NCBI GenBank assembly: GCA_963513935.1
Contig: OY740768.1
Location: 36,330,216-36,394,215, forward strand
Direction of reading: 5' to 3'
DNA from: Aphrophora alni
Taxonomy: Eukaryota > Arthropoda > Insecta > Hemiptera > Aphrophoridae
Length of the DNA stretch: 64,000 nt
Shown here: positions 9,969 to 25,300 of the stretch, piece after piece
Numbering within the stretch: the first letter of the stretch is position 1
How the letters are laid out: each line of letters opens with the position of its first letter
The notes under the pieces: generated by a model
Told to the model about the DNA's origin: nothing
Database searches by the model: none
Seen by the model: only the letters and a program-made list of their open reading frames with translations
Translations under genes and position numbers: made by a program

Positions 9969-12900
9969 CTGGTAGAGGACAACACACACAAATGTAAATC
10001 AAGAAAATCATGCAACAGCAAAGAAAGTTGATATAGAATAATTGACAATTGTTAATTTTGTAAAATCTAATAAAAGTTCAGAACAAAAAGGGTTAATATT
10101 TAATAAAATTATGATTGCTTAAGCTTTAATAATAATGATTAATAAATGTTACTTTAGCTTTTTAAATTTGTAAGAGTTCCATCCACCCATTTAAAGCTTA
10201 AGTGAAATAGTAGGCTATTTAAATAAATACAGAATTATAAAAATGAACTTCATAATATAAGTAATACTATAAAATTTAAATTATTTCAATAAAAAATGCT
10301 GAAATTGTTCAAACTATTTCTTAAATGTACAAATTATTCACAATTCAGTTACTGGTAAAAAATCTAATTAGGTCTCCTATATAAAACATGTCTTCTGTTT
10401 TAGATTAAAATTATCTTTCGCCAAATCATGAACATTATATTATGTTTCAAGTGATATTTTTAATTATTTTATTTTTTATTCATAAATACAAAAAAGAATC
10501 ATAAAATAAAAACTTAAATATTGTACAACAGAAGTAAAAGTGGATTATTATATTTTATTGTGTATTGCTATTAAATAAACATTTCAGTTTTCACCATCCT
10601 ATTTTGATGAACATACACTTAACTTGATAAAAAAATATTAATCTAAAAAACTATTGGTATTTATTTTTGAGACAATAGCCTAAATTGTCAGTCACTGAAA
10701 AATAATCAAATGAAAAACACACTTTTCCATAATAAACACTTTGTTTTTTAAAATACAGTTGGCTCTCGACTATCGGGATCACGGCTATCCGGACTCCGCC
10801 TTATCCGGATCAGATTACAAAAAATAAAATTAATATTATTAGTTATTTAAATACAGTAATTAAAATTATTAAATAAATAAATTTAAAAATGAAACTGTAA
10901 ATATTGCACAGCTATCTAAAGTTCCAGACGTAGCTACTGTACATAAGAACTGTGAATGATGCATGCTATCTTACTATTACATTTTATAATGTGTAACATC
11001 AGCTGTTTACCGCCATTTCTGTCTTTATAATGTGGCGCTTGACACCATATTTTTCGTGTGCAATCTTATTCATTCTCATGTCGTATTCTGAAGCGTTGTT
11101 TACTGTACTACAATACAGTATTAGTGACATTAGATCTCAGTTTGTGTGGGAGAGCTGTCTAGTATAGTCACTAGTCATACTGTGCTGTGCCTAACTTTTA
11201 TTTGAATACACAATTTAACTTGTGTTCCCTTTATAATCTCTACATACACTTCTGTTCATTTAATTTGTTTTACTTCTAGAGTACATTACGTGTGTAAAGA
11301 TATTTTTAAAGTTCGTAATTTCGTAAGGAAATTTTAATAAAGTTGTAGCAATAATTTACAAAAATATAGTACATATTTTTATTAATGATATTTTCGTTTG
11401 TTATACACTGTAAAGATGTAAAGTTCAACAACAGGTTATACAGTATTTACAGTATTTGATATCTCTACTTAGTTTACAATTTAAATCAGAATATGATATT
11501 ACAGTACTGTATTTCTTTAAACAGTATATTACTGTATCTTCAATATTTTTGACATTTACAAGGTCATCAATCTTGCAAAATAACACTTAACCTTGAACTC
11601 CGGCGTATCCGGATATTTTGCTATACGATACGGACGGCTGCCACATTTATCCACATGTCGCGACCCGACAGTATGACATTTCAACGATTTAGTCATCTTC
11701 AGTTGATACATATATACAAACCTTTTTGGTACAAATTTTAGTGGTTCAATGGTGAGAATTGTATAAATGTAACAACTGAAGAAAATTACTTAAAAGTTAT
11801 TAAAAGATATCTTGTTACAAATAGAAATGCTTATTGCAGAAAAATTGTGATTTTTTCATTTGGTGATTGAAGTTCCCACAAGCGTTGCTTAGTACAAGTA
11901 GATTGAAAAACAAGCCATTTGGAAACAAAATTTAAAGCTAAAATAAGGATTTACTGTTTTAAATTAAATTAAGTTTAATGTGTGCTTAAAGTCATTCATT
12001 TAGAAATTATATTAACCAAAGTAACTTTCAGTGCCAAAGCTGTTAATTATGCAATCTCTTTAACCTCATACAATTCTCATTTAGTAACGGTTCTGATGTT
12101 CCGGTACTTATATATATAGTCAATTAGTACATAGTACATAGTCAATTAGTTTAGATTTTGTATGGATAGGAGACAACCTTACCTTGGAAAGTGGTCTTTG
12201 GTAATTACCTAATAGTACACAAATAGGAAAACACACACAAAAAACACTAAAGGTCTGTCTGAAATATTTCATAAACTTTGTTCACTTTCTCAATCAGTAG
12301 AGAGTATAAAAAGAAGACTGAATTGTTGTAATCTATAATGGATCTGTGCTGAGTGTTGAACCGCAGACAATTTTTTTTAAGCCTGTTGAGAGAGAAAAGA
12401 GGATAAAGGATGATTTATCTAAGATAAGAATAAGGTTTAGCAGGTTCTTTAGATTTTGTGACCCACTGGTGAGACAGTTCCCATCTTCTTAGTATGAGGG
12501 GTTACATTCTCCAGAATCACTCCCTCTAGAATGTAACCCCTCAAAAATTAAGAAGATGGGAACTGTCTCATCAATGGGTCACAAAATCCAGAGAACCCCT
12601 TAACCTTATTCTTAGATAAATCATTCTATATCTTTTTTTTCTCTCTCTCAACAGGGTTAAAAATTGTCTGTGGTTCAACACTCAGCACATATCCATCATA
12701 GATTACAATTCAATCTTATTTTTATACTCTCTACTGATTGAGAAAGTGAACAGTGTTTACAAAATATTTCAGAACTTTAGTGTTTTTTTGTATGTTTTCT
12801 TATTTATGTATTTTTAGGTAATTAACAAGGACCATTTTCCAAGGTAAGCCTCTGTCTCCTATACATACTAAATCTAAATTATTATATATACATATTGTTT

Positions 12901-15900
12901 AATTGCCATAATAATCACTATTTTAATTTGATTATAATTTCAAGTATACAAGGTTTGTCCTAATAGTACCTGACTTGAATTTTCCTTGTAGAAAGAATGA
13001 AACACTGGACCTAATCTAAAGTAACTTTATATGACTGGATAAAAGTTGGCGTTATTATAATTCTTTATATAAATTCGAATTAATTACTATACATCATTGA
13101 CAATAATTCGGTCTTCTTTTTATATGCTCTATTTATTGAGAAAATGAACACTGTTTACAAAATAATTAAGAATTTTAGTGCTTTTTTTGTGTGTTATTTT
13201 ATTTGTGTACAATTAGGTAATATTAAGGACCACTGCTCAAGGTAAGCCTGTGTCTCCTATCCATACAAAATCTAAATTACTATACATCAAGTATTGTATA
13301 ACAAACAGGCCTTTTCATGTTCCACATTAATAAACTATAAAACCTAAAATAGTTCACAGGCTTTCAAATTTGAGATATTCAAGCTTCAAAGCATTAAAGT
13401 TCAATTTCATACACTTTCCTATTATTCCCAAATATATATTTTTGGCTCATGGCATATTCAGTCTTTAGGAGATTAAAGTTAATTCAAAATTGCAGATTGA
13501 ATATATTTTGTTTTTATGGTAGACATTACTATTTATCAGTTTATAGCTATTGCACACATAATTGACTCAAAAATTTTCTAAATACTGTTTCATTAAAATT
13601 TCTCTTAATTTATTTTTTAAATCAAATTTTATACTTTTATTAATCAATATATAAAAGATACTCTATTTTGTTTGAAAGTTGCAGTAAACGTTAATAAAAA
13701 TAGTACAAAGAGATATCATATTCCATTATTATTTTAACTTTATTATAATTAAAATAAACATAAACTTTCTAAAAGTAGTGAAAAATTAATCATAATTTTC
13801 AGTATTTTGATATGTGCTTTGAATGTTTATTTATTTACATATAAGTAACCTAGAAGGAGCCTTTGAATTTTACTAAAACTTAAATAATGCAACTATATCC
13901 GGGGAAAAAAAAGAGAGAGAAAAAAAAAGAAAGAAAAAAAGTATATAAATATGGTAGACATATTATTGTATATGGTAACAGTAAAATTCAAATGAATGGA
14001 AGTTATTATAAGTCTTAATACACATTAACAAATATTTTAAAGCATTTCAAAACAAAAGAAGAAGATCTTGACACAAAACAAACAAAACATAAATCACACA
14101 ACATCAAATGAAAAAAAAAAGATACGAAAAAGAGATAAAACAAGCAGAAGAAATCTTACAAGAAATGCAATCTAGGATTACAATTTGCAATAATAATACC
14201 TTAGAAGTTAATGATGCAGAACAAAAGAAGGAATAATTTCAGAACAACTATAACTAAAGTTGCAAAAATAGTTCCATATTAATTCATCAAGCATAACCAA
14301 GTTTATGATAGTCTACTACACTGTTATTAATCCTTTTAGGACCACAACTTATATTTAGGGCATACCAAAAAATATCACAGTCAATTTAATTGTTGTTAGG
14401 TGTTTCAAAAAATAATCCTAACTTCCTTATTTTTTTTTAATTTACTATTTTTTTTTTTTTTTTACAATTTGTTAATAAATTTATAGACTTTAAAGTGTAT
14501 ATAAATGCAAATAATTTTATTACAAATTTTTGTGTTTAAAGTAGTATAGAGAAGAAACCACAAATATGTGGAACATGTCATTACCTTTCATTTCAAACAC
14601 AAAACATAGTTCTTATTTTAGGACAATTGCCAGAGCTGTGGTCTAAGAAATTGATAGTGTTAAGTAAGGTTTATAGCCCTCAAGGCCTCATTATAGTGAG
14701 TACTGGCTTGAGAATCGCGAGAGACCCTAGCTGGATCTACACCCTTTTTCACTTAGTCTTGGGTTAGATCCTTCTCTTTCATCATCTTTCCTATCAGATC
14801 TCTGTTAGGATTTAAGATTAACTTAAGATTTAAAGTTAAGTTAAGTTAGACTGTACTGTAATAGATAAATATTCTAAGTCCACTCGATAGACATCAGAGC
14901 ATAAACAATCATTATGACATGGTAAAAAAGTTAGGCAATTGCTTGGCTTGCAACCTTCTAATGCACCACAAATGACCAAGAGTATATAAGCCAAGATTTG
15001 TAGAAAATCGAGGTCAGACCCAGCAGAGAGTTATCGATGGTCAATTATTGACGGCTGAAGTTAGCACGAGGTTGTCGGGAAATAATATAGGAGACTGGAA
15101 CAGTCAGAGACACTACCAGACGGGAGAGCTTGACCAGAGTTGCTGTCAAAGGATTAGACTGTTAGTTGAAGAGAATTCGCTACAAGGGATCAATAAGGAC
15201 ATGGAGTCACAAGGGTTCAGTATTAAGGAGGTGAGCAAGTCTCATGTGTAAAGCAACTTAATAAATCTATGGAACTCACTTTAAATTCTATATTTTGTCA
15301 TAATCATTGCATAGCTCTGGAACGAAAGCTTAGGATATTTAAAAAATCTATGGGTCAACATTCAGCGCAGATCCTTCGCAGATTAAAACAATTCAGTCTT
15401 CTTTTTATACTCTACTGATTAAGAAAGTGAACAGTGTTTACGAAATATTTCAGAACTTTAGTGTTTTCTTACTTGTCTATTATTAGCTAATACCAAGGAC
15501 CACTATCCAAGGTAAGTCTGTGTCTCCTATCCATACAAAATGTAATCTAATAGGCTATGTGCCCTATAAACTCTAACCTATAACTAATAAAAGAGTTAGG
15601 TTTACAATTCAATATTTATAAGAGTTAGTTTAAACATGTCAATATTTGTAAAGTGTTAGAATCAACAGTAATATACTAGAGAGAGACATTCAAAATGTGT
15701 TAGAGCTGTCAACAATAACTAGAGAGAAAAACCCACATTGTAAACATATACATTTTTAGAACTGAATCATTGCTTTCCTAAATCTTTTCATTTGAACCTG
15801 ACTCCTAACAAATGGTCCTTTTAAAACAGCCAATGCACAACCTAAAATCTTGCTTTGCCAACAGCTGTTCTTTTCCAACCATGACGATATTAGTGTATTC

Positions 15901-18900
15901 GAGGGCTAAGGATCTTTATTTTATCTTATTTGTTTTATAAGATGACCAAAAGGTTTTTCGCCTTTAAACAGGGGGGGGGGATGTAAGAATAACATAAAAT
16001 CTTGCAATCTGATTGCCAATATATATTCGATCGGTTGTACTGAATTTAAAGGGTTAACTGCATACCTAATAAATAATTTCTGTTGTTGTTAATTCAAAAA
16101 TTATATTTCTATGAAAATAAAATAGTTTATAAAGAAACATAAAAAATTTAACATTTAAAAACAAATACAAAATATAACAGCCAACAAAGTTTTAACTGAT
16201 TATGACAAAAACATTTAAAAAAACACACATACTAACACTGACAATGAGGCAACATTGGAGGGTGAGAGGAGAGATAAGGCTGGTCTTTATGGGACTACTT
16301 TCATGACTATAATAATAGTTTTAAAATATGTCTTCAATCATAAATTCCTAATTTCAAATCAATTAAAATTTGAACTTATTAATCATACAAATTAGGATTC
16401 ACATAAATTTTAAAAACAAACTAAATTAGAGTGTGTGTCTCTACTCTACTTTGTCTCTCTAAAAGATGATAAAGTCATCTCAATTATCCAAATAAAATTA
16501 AGTCTATTCAATATTTATAATTATTTTACTATTTTATTTACATTTTCAACCTTAACCACTTGATTTTTGAATCAATAAAAAAAAAATTCAAGATATATAA
16601 ATTGAAAATATAGTTTTGAATTTAGATGAAATTTCAAAATCATAGAAATGAATGCAAACAGTACGCCTAAACTCGTCAAGAGTGTACCTATTAAACAAGC
16701 AGTACATATTATATTTGTCATTATTATTACTTTCATTGGAATAGTTAGTACTAGAAAAAAAGCTTGATGATAAATTTTATGAAAAAATTATTTGGAAAAT
16801 ATCTGTTAGAAAAATTGTTTGTAAAAAATATCCATATAAATACTTGTATACTGTAAAATACTTTTGAATACATTTCCAACAGAATACTGGGTGTGTTTAC
16901 CTCAAGATAGTCTCTGTATTTGTGTTGTAACTAAAAATATATATGTTCTGTTATAAGATTTATTAAAAACCATTTTTTTACAATTTGTATTACATTTTTC
17001 TTAGATACAAAAAAGTCTCAAAAAAGTCAATATTACAAATAAGTCAAACTGCCAAAAATTTTGTTTTAAGGAATAATAGGAAACAACATAAAAAAGAAAC
17101 TTGAGCTATGTCTTTGAAAATAAATGATTCAAATATAATACGGTTATTTTAACATAGATAAAATGTTGATAGTCTAGAGTAAATAACCACAGCTAAATTA
17201 TATATATAAAAAGAACTGTAAACTAGAAATGCAGCAACAAAGTAAGACATTCACTTCTGTTAATTTAGTAACATAATTTTGTTAAATTGGTTTTTTACCA
17301 ATTTTACAATTTTAGCTATTCGATTAAATAAATAAAAATCCTGTATAACTTAATTCAACAAAAATTAATTATTATTTAAGAATCTCAGACAATTGACAAC
17401 AAAATATGTATGTCAAAAAATGCCGCTTTTAAAATTACTTAATATATTTAAATTTTAGATTTCTTTTCTATATTACAACTTACTATTGTAAGACAATTAT
17501 TAATGGCTAATTACAAAACTTATGAGCATGTTATTTTAAATCAATACAGAAATATTAAACTAAAATGTATAGGCATATTTAAACTAAGAATAAAAATGCA
17601 ATTAATTGTTCTTTAAATATAAGAACAAGTAATGTTTCAATATAAATACTTACAGTTAAAAGTTCTTCACTACAAGAACGTTTATGTTTAAGCTGTCCAT
17701 TTTCAATCAACGATTTAGTTGTTTTAGATTTGCTAAATATATGTTTCTGAAAAATAAAAATAAAATTGATTTCTTCTTAGACCTTTTAATATTTAAAAAC
17801 CATCAAATTAATTGCAGCGAAATTAAAACTGATTGTCAATAAATTATTATATACAAAACAAATTTTACCTTAATTGAATCTCCAAAACTACGTGTTCGAT
17901 TATTGTGCCTTGGTGTGCCATGGCCATTTTCCTTGTTGAACTGTTTTATTAATCTCCGCTTTTTACTAGATTCAGGAAGAGATTGAATATGAGCATACAA
18001 CTGTGCTAATGCAGCTTCGGTTGGATTGGCAATGTTCTCTTGAGCAGTACGTTCTCGATCAACAAAACTGAACACTGTCGTGGCTGCAGTACTCTCGTTC
18101 AGCTAAATAATGGTCAATTATTTAAAAAATGAATCGAGATCCAATTTCATGAAGAGATTTTGTGAACTAAATAGACAACTTTAATGTAATAGCAGATATT
18201 TCTTGTTGAAACTCTATATTCAAGGATAAAATAAAGCAAAAGCTTAAAGTTTCAAATATTTAATAGTATAAATGAGCTACAATTGTTTCGCCTTGCGGCA
18301 TCGTCGGGCAACGATGCCGCAAGGCGAAACAATTGTAGCTCATTTATACTATTAAATATTTGAAACTTTAAGCTTTTGCTTTATTTTATCCTTGAACTAA
18401 ATAGACAACAAATTAAATTTATACAGTAATGAATAAACTGTATTCTTATATAAAATAAAACAACTAAAGTACCTGAGCATCCGGAGAGACTTTCCTACGT
18501 TCCCAGTAAGCTCTGATGTCAGTAGCAAGAGTTGGTGGTACTTTAAACAAGTCCAGTCCTGCAGCTATCATGAAAGCTACTACTCGAGACAACATTTGAG
18601 AACTTGCATGAAGAGCTTCTGGTGACAACTGCATGAATAAAAAAATGTTAGTATATAATTACCCATTCTTACTATGTTTGGAAAGTATGAAATACAGAAA
18701 GAATCAAATGACCTAAATATTTACAAGGGACTTAGTAGATGAGTTCAGACATTTGGTATCAGAGTTAAGCTGGGACACCTGGTAAAACAAGAATACCTAT
18801 ACCGGTTTGATATGATGGAATCCCCATTTTGTGGTTGGGGCTGTTTAGAAAATGAAACACTATCTCACACCATCTTGTACTATAATAAGTGATGGCAGTT

Positions 18901-21900
18901 TCAGGGACTTAGTAAAGAATGGCTTTTTCAATACCTAAGGAGCCCTGCCTCTCCCATTCAGGTGATCTTGATCTCTCTACCACTACGGGTCTTGGCTAAC
19001 AGAATATATAAGATGCACCACGATCTCGACATTATATGTTGTTCAATGGTTAGATTATATACAAATACTATAAGCTGACCATTGGCCAATGACCCCTGAA
19101 AATACCTATATGACAAACATATTTAATTGTTGTCAATTTTATTACATCAAACAATATATAAGTTTTCAAACTTTTAAATATACAGTGTTATATCTGGCAA
19201 CATGTGTTTGTTCATCATAACTTATTAGGTTTCTTTTTTAATTAAAAAAATTTGAGAAAACAAATTGTTTTATTTTTGAACCCATAAACTATATTAAAGG
19301 TGGAAAACAAGAAAAACCCCTATTACAATAATAACAGTCAAACTTTTGTTTTTTATAGTAAAAAGGAATTATGAAAAGTAAACCGTATGATTCGTTTTAA
19401 TGGCAGAAACATTAGTTTCCAACTACTGATTGGCTATGGTTTCCTCATTACTAACCTGAACCAACGACAACCCCTTCCCCCCACCATCTTGTTAATAATA
19501 ACAAATTTTTTGCAATATATTTATTTAAACATTATAAATACTGTTTTATGTAATAAGCACATTTTTAAGTCTTAAGATTTAACTAAATTTTAATATTTAG
19601 TATTTAATAAGATATATATTTATAACTTAAATTTTAATGGAATTTTCCAAGTCATTAATTAGTGTAATGGCTGGTGTTGCATTTCTGAAATCAAATTTCA
19701 AATTCATGGTTCCGAAAAAATTATTTTGATTCTCAAGTTTAATCTCAAATTAAGTATTTCCTTATTTATTTTTAATATAAACAAGGATCAACAATCTAAT
19801 CTCACAAAGGTGAATTATGATGAAAGTAAATTGTACTTCTTTATAACAAGATTTATTGTATCACAAGATATAAGGCACATGAATAATATCAAGAGTCCAG
19901 CAATGACTTTTATTGTATTTATATCTCATAGTATTTACCTAAGTTGTTAAAATTAAGACCAACTTTATATTATGTGATTCCTCCTTACACATCAATATGT
20001 TTAAGGAGGAATCACATAATAATAAAGTTGGTCTTAGTTTTTACTATCAACAGAAGGATTTTTATCCAAATTGATTTTTTCATTTATTGATGGAAAATAT
20101 TTCATTAACTGGGACATTCCATTTTACTTGATTAATTATAAAATTCTATTGATTTTCAATACATTCCCTGGTCTCATAAGCACACTCTAAGAAACCTAGG
20201 TTGGAAAACGATAGTCTAGAGACATTTTCTAATAACTTAAAAACCACTCAAATAATTCCCATAAGTAAACTGGGTCAAATTTTTTCCCATTCATATATCT
20301 TACATCATGTTTTGGAAAGCTAATGACAAGATGAGTTAGCATATCTTTTCAAATGTAAGCAAATACAAACACCTATACTATGAAACACTATTCTATTCTA
20401 ATGAAAAGATTAATACTCTTTATGCTTTTCATAGAAGTAAAATGTACAGTCAAATGAAAAACTATAAAAAGACAATCCTGTTTGTTCATTTTTCAATGCA
20501 GTCCTTTGAATAAATAGACAAATACAAATACACGAGGCGGAAAATATCTTAGTTGTTAATCTCTATCTATGTTGATTATTAAGGGTGAAAAGTGAAGTTG
20601 GAAATACCAGATGGTAAGGAAGTGGCAAGTCATTTCATTTTCTTAAGATAACAATGAATTTGACCTCTGAATACAAAAGACCAAGAGGAGAATATGCCTT
20701 GATTAATGTAAATTGTCTTAATAATATGAATTCAAACACTATCCGGGTTCCATACCAAAACTCAATTATATCAACTCCTTGTTATCTCTAGTATGAATGC
20801 TCAACTTATGTTTAACACAGCACTTGTTGAGCACCATAATTTCTGCATATAAAATTGTATTACATAGTGAAATCAAAGCAATCAATCAAATAGATATACT
20901 TGCCGCATTCTGGAAATATATGACCTGTTAGAGAAACTATCAGCTAAGGATGTAAAAGAACCAGTGAGAACGCTTGGCCACTGTAGTGTGAGGCAATAAA
21001 GAGGTGGGAAAAGTAGTAGGTTTAATTTATAGGTACCACTCTTTTCCAACAATATGACAATCTTAAGCTGCTAAATAAAAATCTTTGGTTACAATGTTGG
21101 TGAAATTCAACTATGGGGTGATCTCTTTATAAAATCTAACTGATACTAATTAATAATATGTTTAATTATAAAGGAACCTTTTTATTTTATTTATTTGGCT
21201 TTTTGTATTCAAAAATTAATTTTATATATACATACTTGCAAATTTTTGGAAGACAATAATTTTTATTTTATATAACCAAAGGATATATATATATATATAT
21301 ACTATATCCTTTGGTTAGACTATGAAAATGATACAGGGGTAGTACTGGTGAAGTCAAAACTACCATTTTACACTCATACAAAGAAATCCATAGGAGTGAT
21401 TATAATATTAAAAGTTTTGTTCACTCGATTTTGATAAACTGTTTTGTAAGCAGCTCATTTTTTTAATAATTTTAAGATTAACCAGAAAATTTGATAATAA
21501 CAACTGGATGAGATAGGAAATCAATCGAATCATTATAGACTAAAAACAACTAAAAAAGAGACACAAAACTAAAAACAACTCAAATTATTGTGTAATTGTT
21601 GTCTTTATTATCACATAATAATTTTTCTAAATAATAAATGTTTCATTTCTGTACCTTCCGAGGGCAAAGAAGATGTGGAGTAAATAGAGTAGCCAAGTTC
21701 TCAGCTGACATCTTATTACTTTGTTCATGACTAGCAACCAAATGTAGAAGTTGTAAAACATCCTTCATCATAATCCAGTTTTCAGCAGGAAGCAAAAGAA
21801 GTAATAATTGGAGTGCTCTTTCCAGTCTCCCATCGTTTGATTTCTGTGAACTGCAAAGTTCTGGAAACCAAACAAAATAGTTATAATTCAGAGCAAAATG

Positions 21901-22317
21901 TCATGAAATTACAATAATTACAATATGAAATAATTGCATTAAATATTACTATCACAAGAAAATAATGGTTTCTTCTCAATCTGTTGTTTTTCTCCTCGTC
22001 CTTAAGAAAGGTTATGTAGATGAACATGTATTAAACAAACACATAATGTTTTGTTAATAATGTCAGTTTTTGTTATTCAGTAAAAATATTTAGAATGAAT
22101 GATTTTTTGAAAATTTCCCAAAAAAAAGTCCGACAATTTATTTGGCTTTCCACGGTTTCTATTCTTTTCTTTTCTTTTAAAAGAGGTGTACCTCAACACA
22201 GGCATAGCCTTTGAAGGTTTCATTTGGTAGAAAGACATAGAGGTATTATTCTTTTTTTTGAATTTGTAAACTAAATATAAAGGACAATGATATTATTATA
22301 ATTATTTTAATTATTAT

Positions 22318-22362
<45 letters not shown>

Positions 22363-25300
22363 CAATTTAATTTTCTATTGTTTATATGCATTTATTTTTT
22401 CTATAGAAGTAGTTTATAAATATGAAAATGTAATTTTCTGTGTTTGTTTTTTCTGTGTAAGCTACCAACTGAAATTAAATAAATAAAAAAAATTTTAAAA
22501 ATAAAATAAATAAAAAAAAATTTTTAAAACATAATTTGTCTATTTCCTTCCCTAGATCCCTTTGCTTACAGATCATTGTGTAGAAATGTACCATGTTCGA
22601 ATATTTCTAACTTTCTAAATATTTGTAATTGTTATGTTAGGAAGGCATTAAGATTTATGTTTTGTTAATAAAGCATACAAACATAATACACATTTAATTA
22701 TGAATGGTTGTGTGTCTGGTTTAGACGCTTGTCTATGCAATTCTTGTTGAAAAGTATTTCATATTTCATTGTTCCTTTCAAATTTCAAACTCAAATTAGA
22801 AAGAAAAAAGGAAAGTAGTATTTACAGATATGAAATTAAGGTTCATTTGTAAATGTTATTTCTTTCATATTTTTTCCTAATATTTATTATTACTTTCAAT
22901 TACCTGAATGCTTGTTTTTATGCTTCATTTAAAGCATAAAATAACAATGGTCCTGCATTTCTTAAAACTGTAATATGGTAAAAGCTAAGTGCTATACAAG
23001 TTGGGCGCCATAGTAACTCAATAATTGCCAAAATAAAATACATAAAAAAAAAAATTAATTTAGTTTAAAATCTCTTCGATCTCAAATTCTTTTACAGTGT
23101 ACTTTAGCAGGATATTGGTGTTAAAGAACAGAAATCCTTTTGTGTTGAAATAGTACATAATATTTTATTAACACACATTCATAATGAACAGATACAAAAT
23201 TGGAATAATCATATGCAATATCTTATCCTAGTACATTCTAAGAGATGTTTATCATTTAAATGATATTGATAAAAAATCAAATAGAATTTAATTCTTGAAT
23301 TTACTTTATTGTTGCAACTGAATTAATTTTTTATATTTTTTATGTATTTAAATTAATTTATTTAAGTAAGAATCATATTCTTTAAAATTAGAGAAAGTTT
23401 CATTACATTATTCATTATAAAAGATTTTATTTTAATATTATTATACTTTAGAATATCATATCAAATATAGACATGATTTTATAATCAAAGTTTTTTTACG
23501 TGGATACCAAACACGTTGTTTCGTAGTCAAAAGCACTTTTTTTCAAAAACAGTTCCTTTCGTGATCCAGATTTCCATGGTGCCTCGTGGAAGTCCTTTGT
23601 CCTTTTGTGCTGACGTAGTCAAGTCACCCTTTTCCGTTATAAAGTTCATTACAGTTGTTTGTGTATCAAAATGATTATTAATGTTTTTTAGCTTAAATTG
23701 TTCTACATTTCTTATAACATAACGGTTTTGTCTATTACGTTACAATTGCATCATCTATCACTGAAACACGTGCAATCAATTGTTCACACCACATTTATTT
23801 ACAAGTTCACATATATCAAATTAACAGTTCACAGTTTAAATCAAAGCTTACAGTGCTTTGATCATTCATACTTTGATTTATTGTCTTTAAAACACTCAAA
23901 ACTCAAACCTTTAGCTTGTATTAGCGAATAAAAAGAAGCACATGGTACACTGTTAGTTTTTACAAACGAAATTCTCGTGTATGAATCTCTAATAACTGTC
24001 TATACACTAATATCTACTAATTACGTCTTTTACCAAAGTTAAACTTTATCGTCCTTGCTAAACCTTATAATTTCACATTTTAACGGTTTTCTATTGTTCA
24101 GTTTTGGAACGACATAAAAATATAACACGTCTGACCGGTCTGGGCACTGAATTGAGACTGAAAATAATTGTTTGTACACTACTATTTATTAATTACATCT
24201 TTTATTGAAGTTCAACTTTATACTTTCATATTTTAAACGGTTTTCTATTGTTCCATTTTGGAACAACATACAAATATAACACGTCTGACCGCTCTGGGCA
24301 CTGAATTGAGAGTGTCTTATAATTGTTTATACACTATTGTCTACATCTTATAAGGAAGCAACTCCTAATTATTTCCTTATTAAACTTTATACTTTCTCAC
24401 TTCTAACGGTTTTCCATTGTTCTATTTCGGAACAACACAAACGTCTAACCATGTCCTACCGCTTTAAGCGCTGAATTGAGACTGTTTTGTTCACTGGAGA
24501 AGCTAACTGAAATCATTCTAGATTGCATAATCACATCATCTCGCGTAGCAACAGAACACTTTTTACATTTTAATATTCTTAATTATTATGTCTACACTAA
24601 TTCTAATTAAATTAATATACAAGATATATTTCTCTGACTATTTTTAACCATCCACTTTGTTTTTAATTTTGATTATTTTTTATTATTAAACGTAATTTGA
24701 CCAACTACTTCTCGTTTAGTGCGCGCCCTTCCTTTCTTTATCATTTGGACCAATTACGTTCATCTTCCAAGGTTCTTGCACCTTGCGCTAAATTCAAATT
24801 TTAAAATGTACACATTACAACCATTATAAATGTCAATATTTATTTGAAAATCTCTTGAAAATCATACAAAAATTATAATTGCTAACACGAAAACCAGTTT
24901 AAATTTTTTTGTTTTTTTATTGCCAAACTACAGTACAAAGAGTCCATGCTATTTACAAAGCAATATTGGTAAGTTCGAGGTTTTTTATCAAATTTATACA
25001 TTATAATGAGATTCTCAATTTACATACCTGAAATTTGACAGTAAGCTGGAAAATATGCTTCAGTTAAAAGTGGTTCAGGCAGTTCAGCTAAAAAACACTT
25101 CAGAACTGAGGCACAGTCATGAACTGAAAATTGTCCTTCCTCAAACTTTAATGTTGTACCTTGATTCAATAAAGTTTTTAACTCTTGTTGCCTGGTTAAT
25201 TTACCAGTTCGACGAAAAATGCCTTCCTGAATAATATCTATTAAAAACAAAAGTAAATAAATAGTTTAAATTTTTATAATATACAAATAAAACATTGTTG

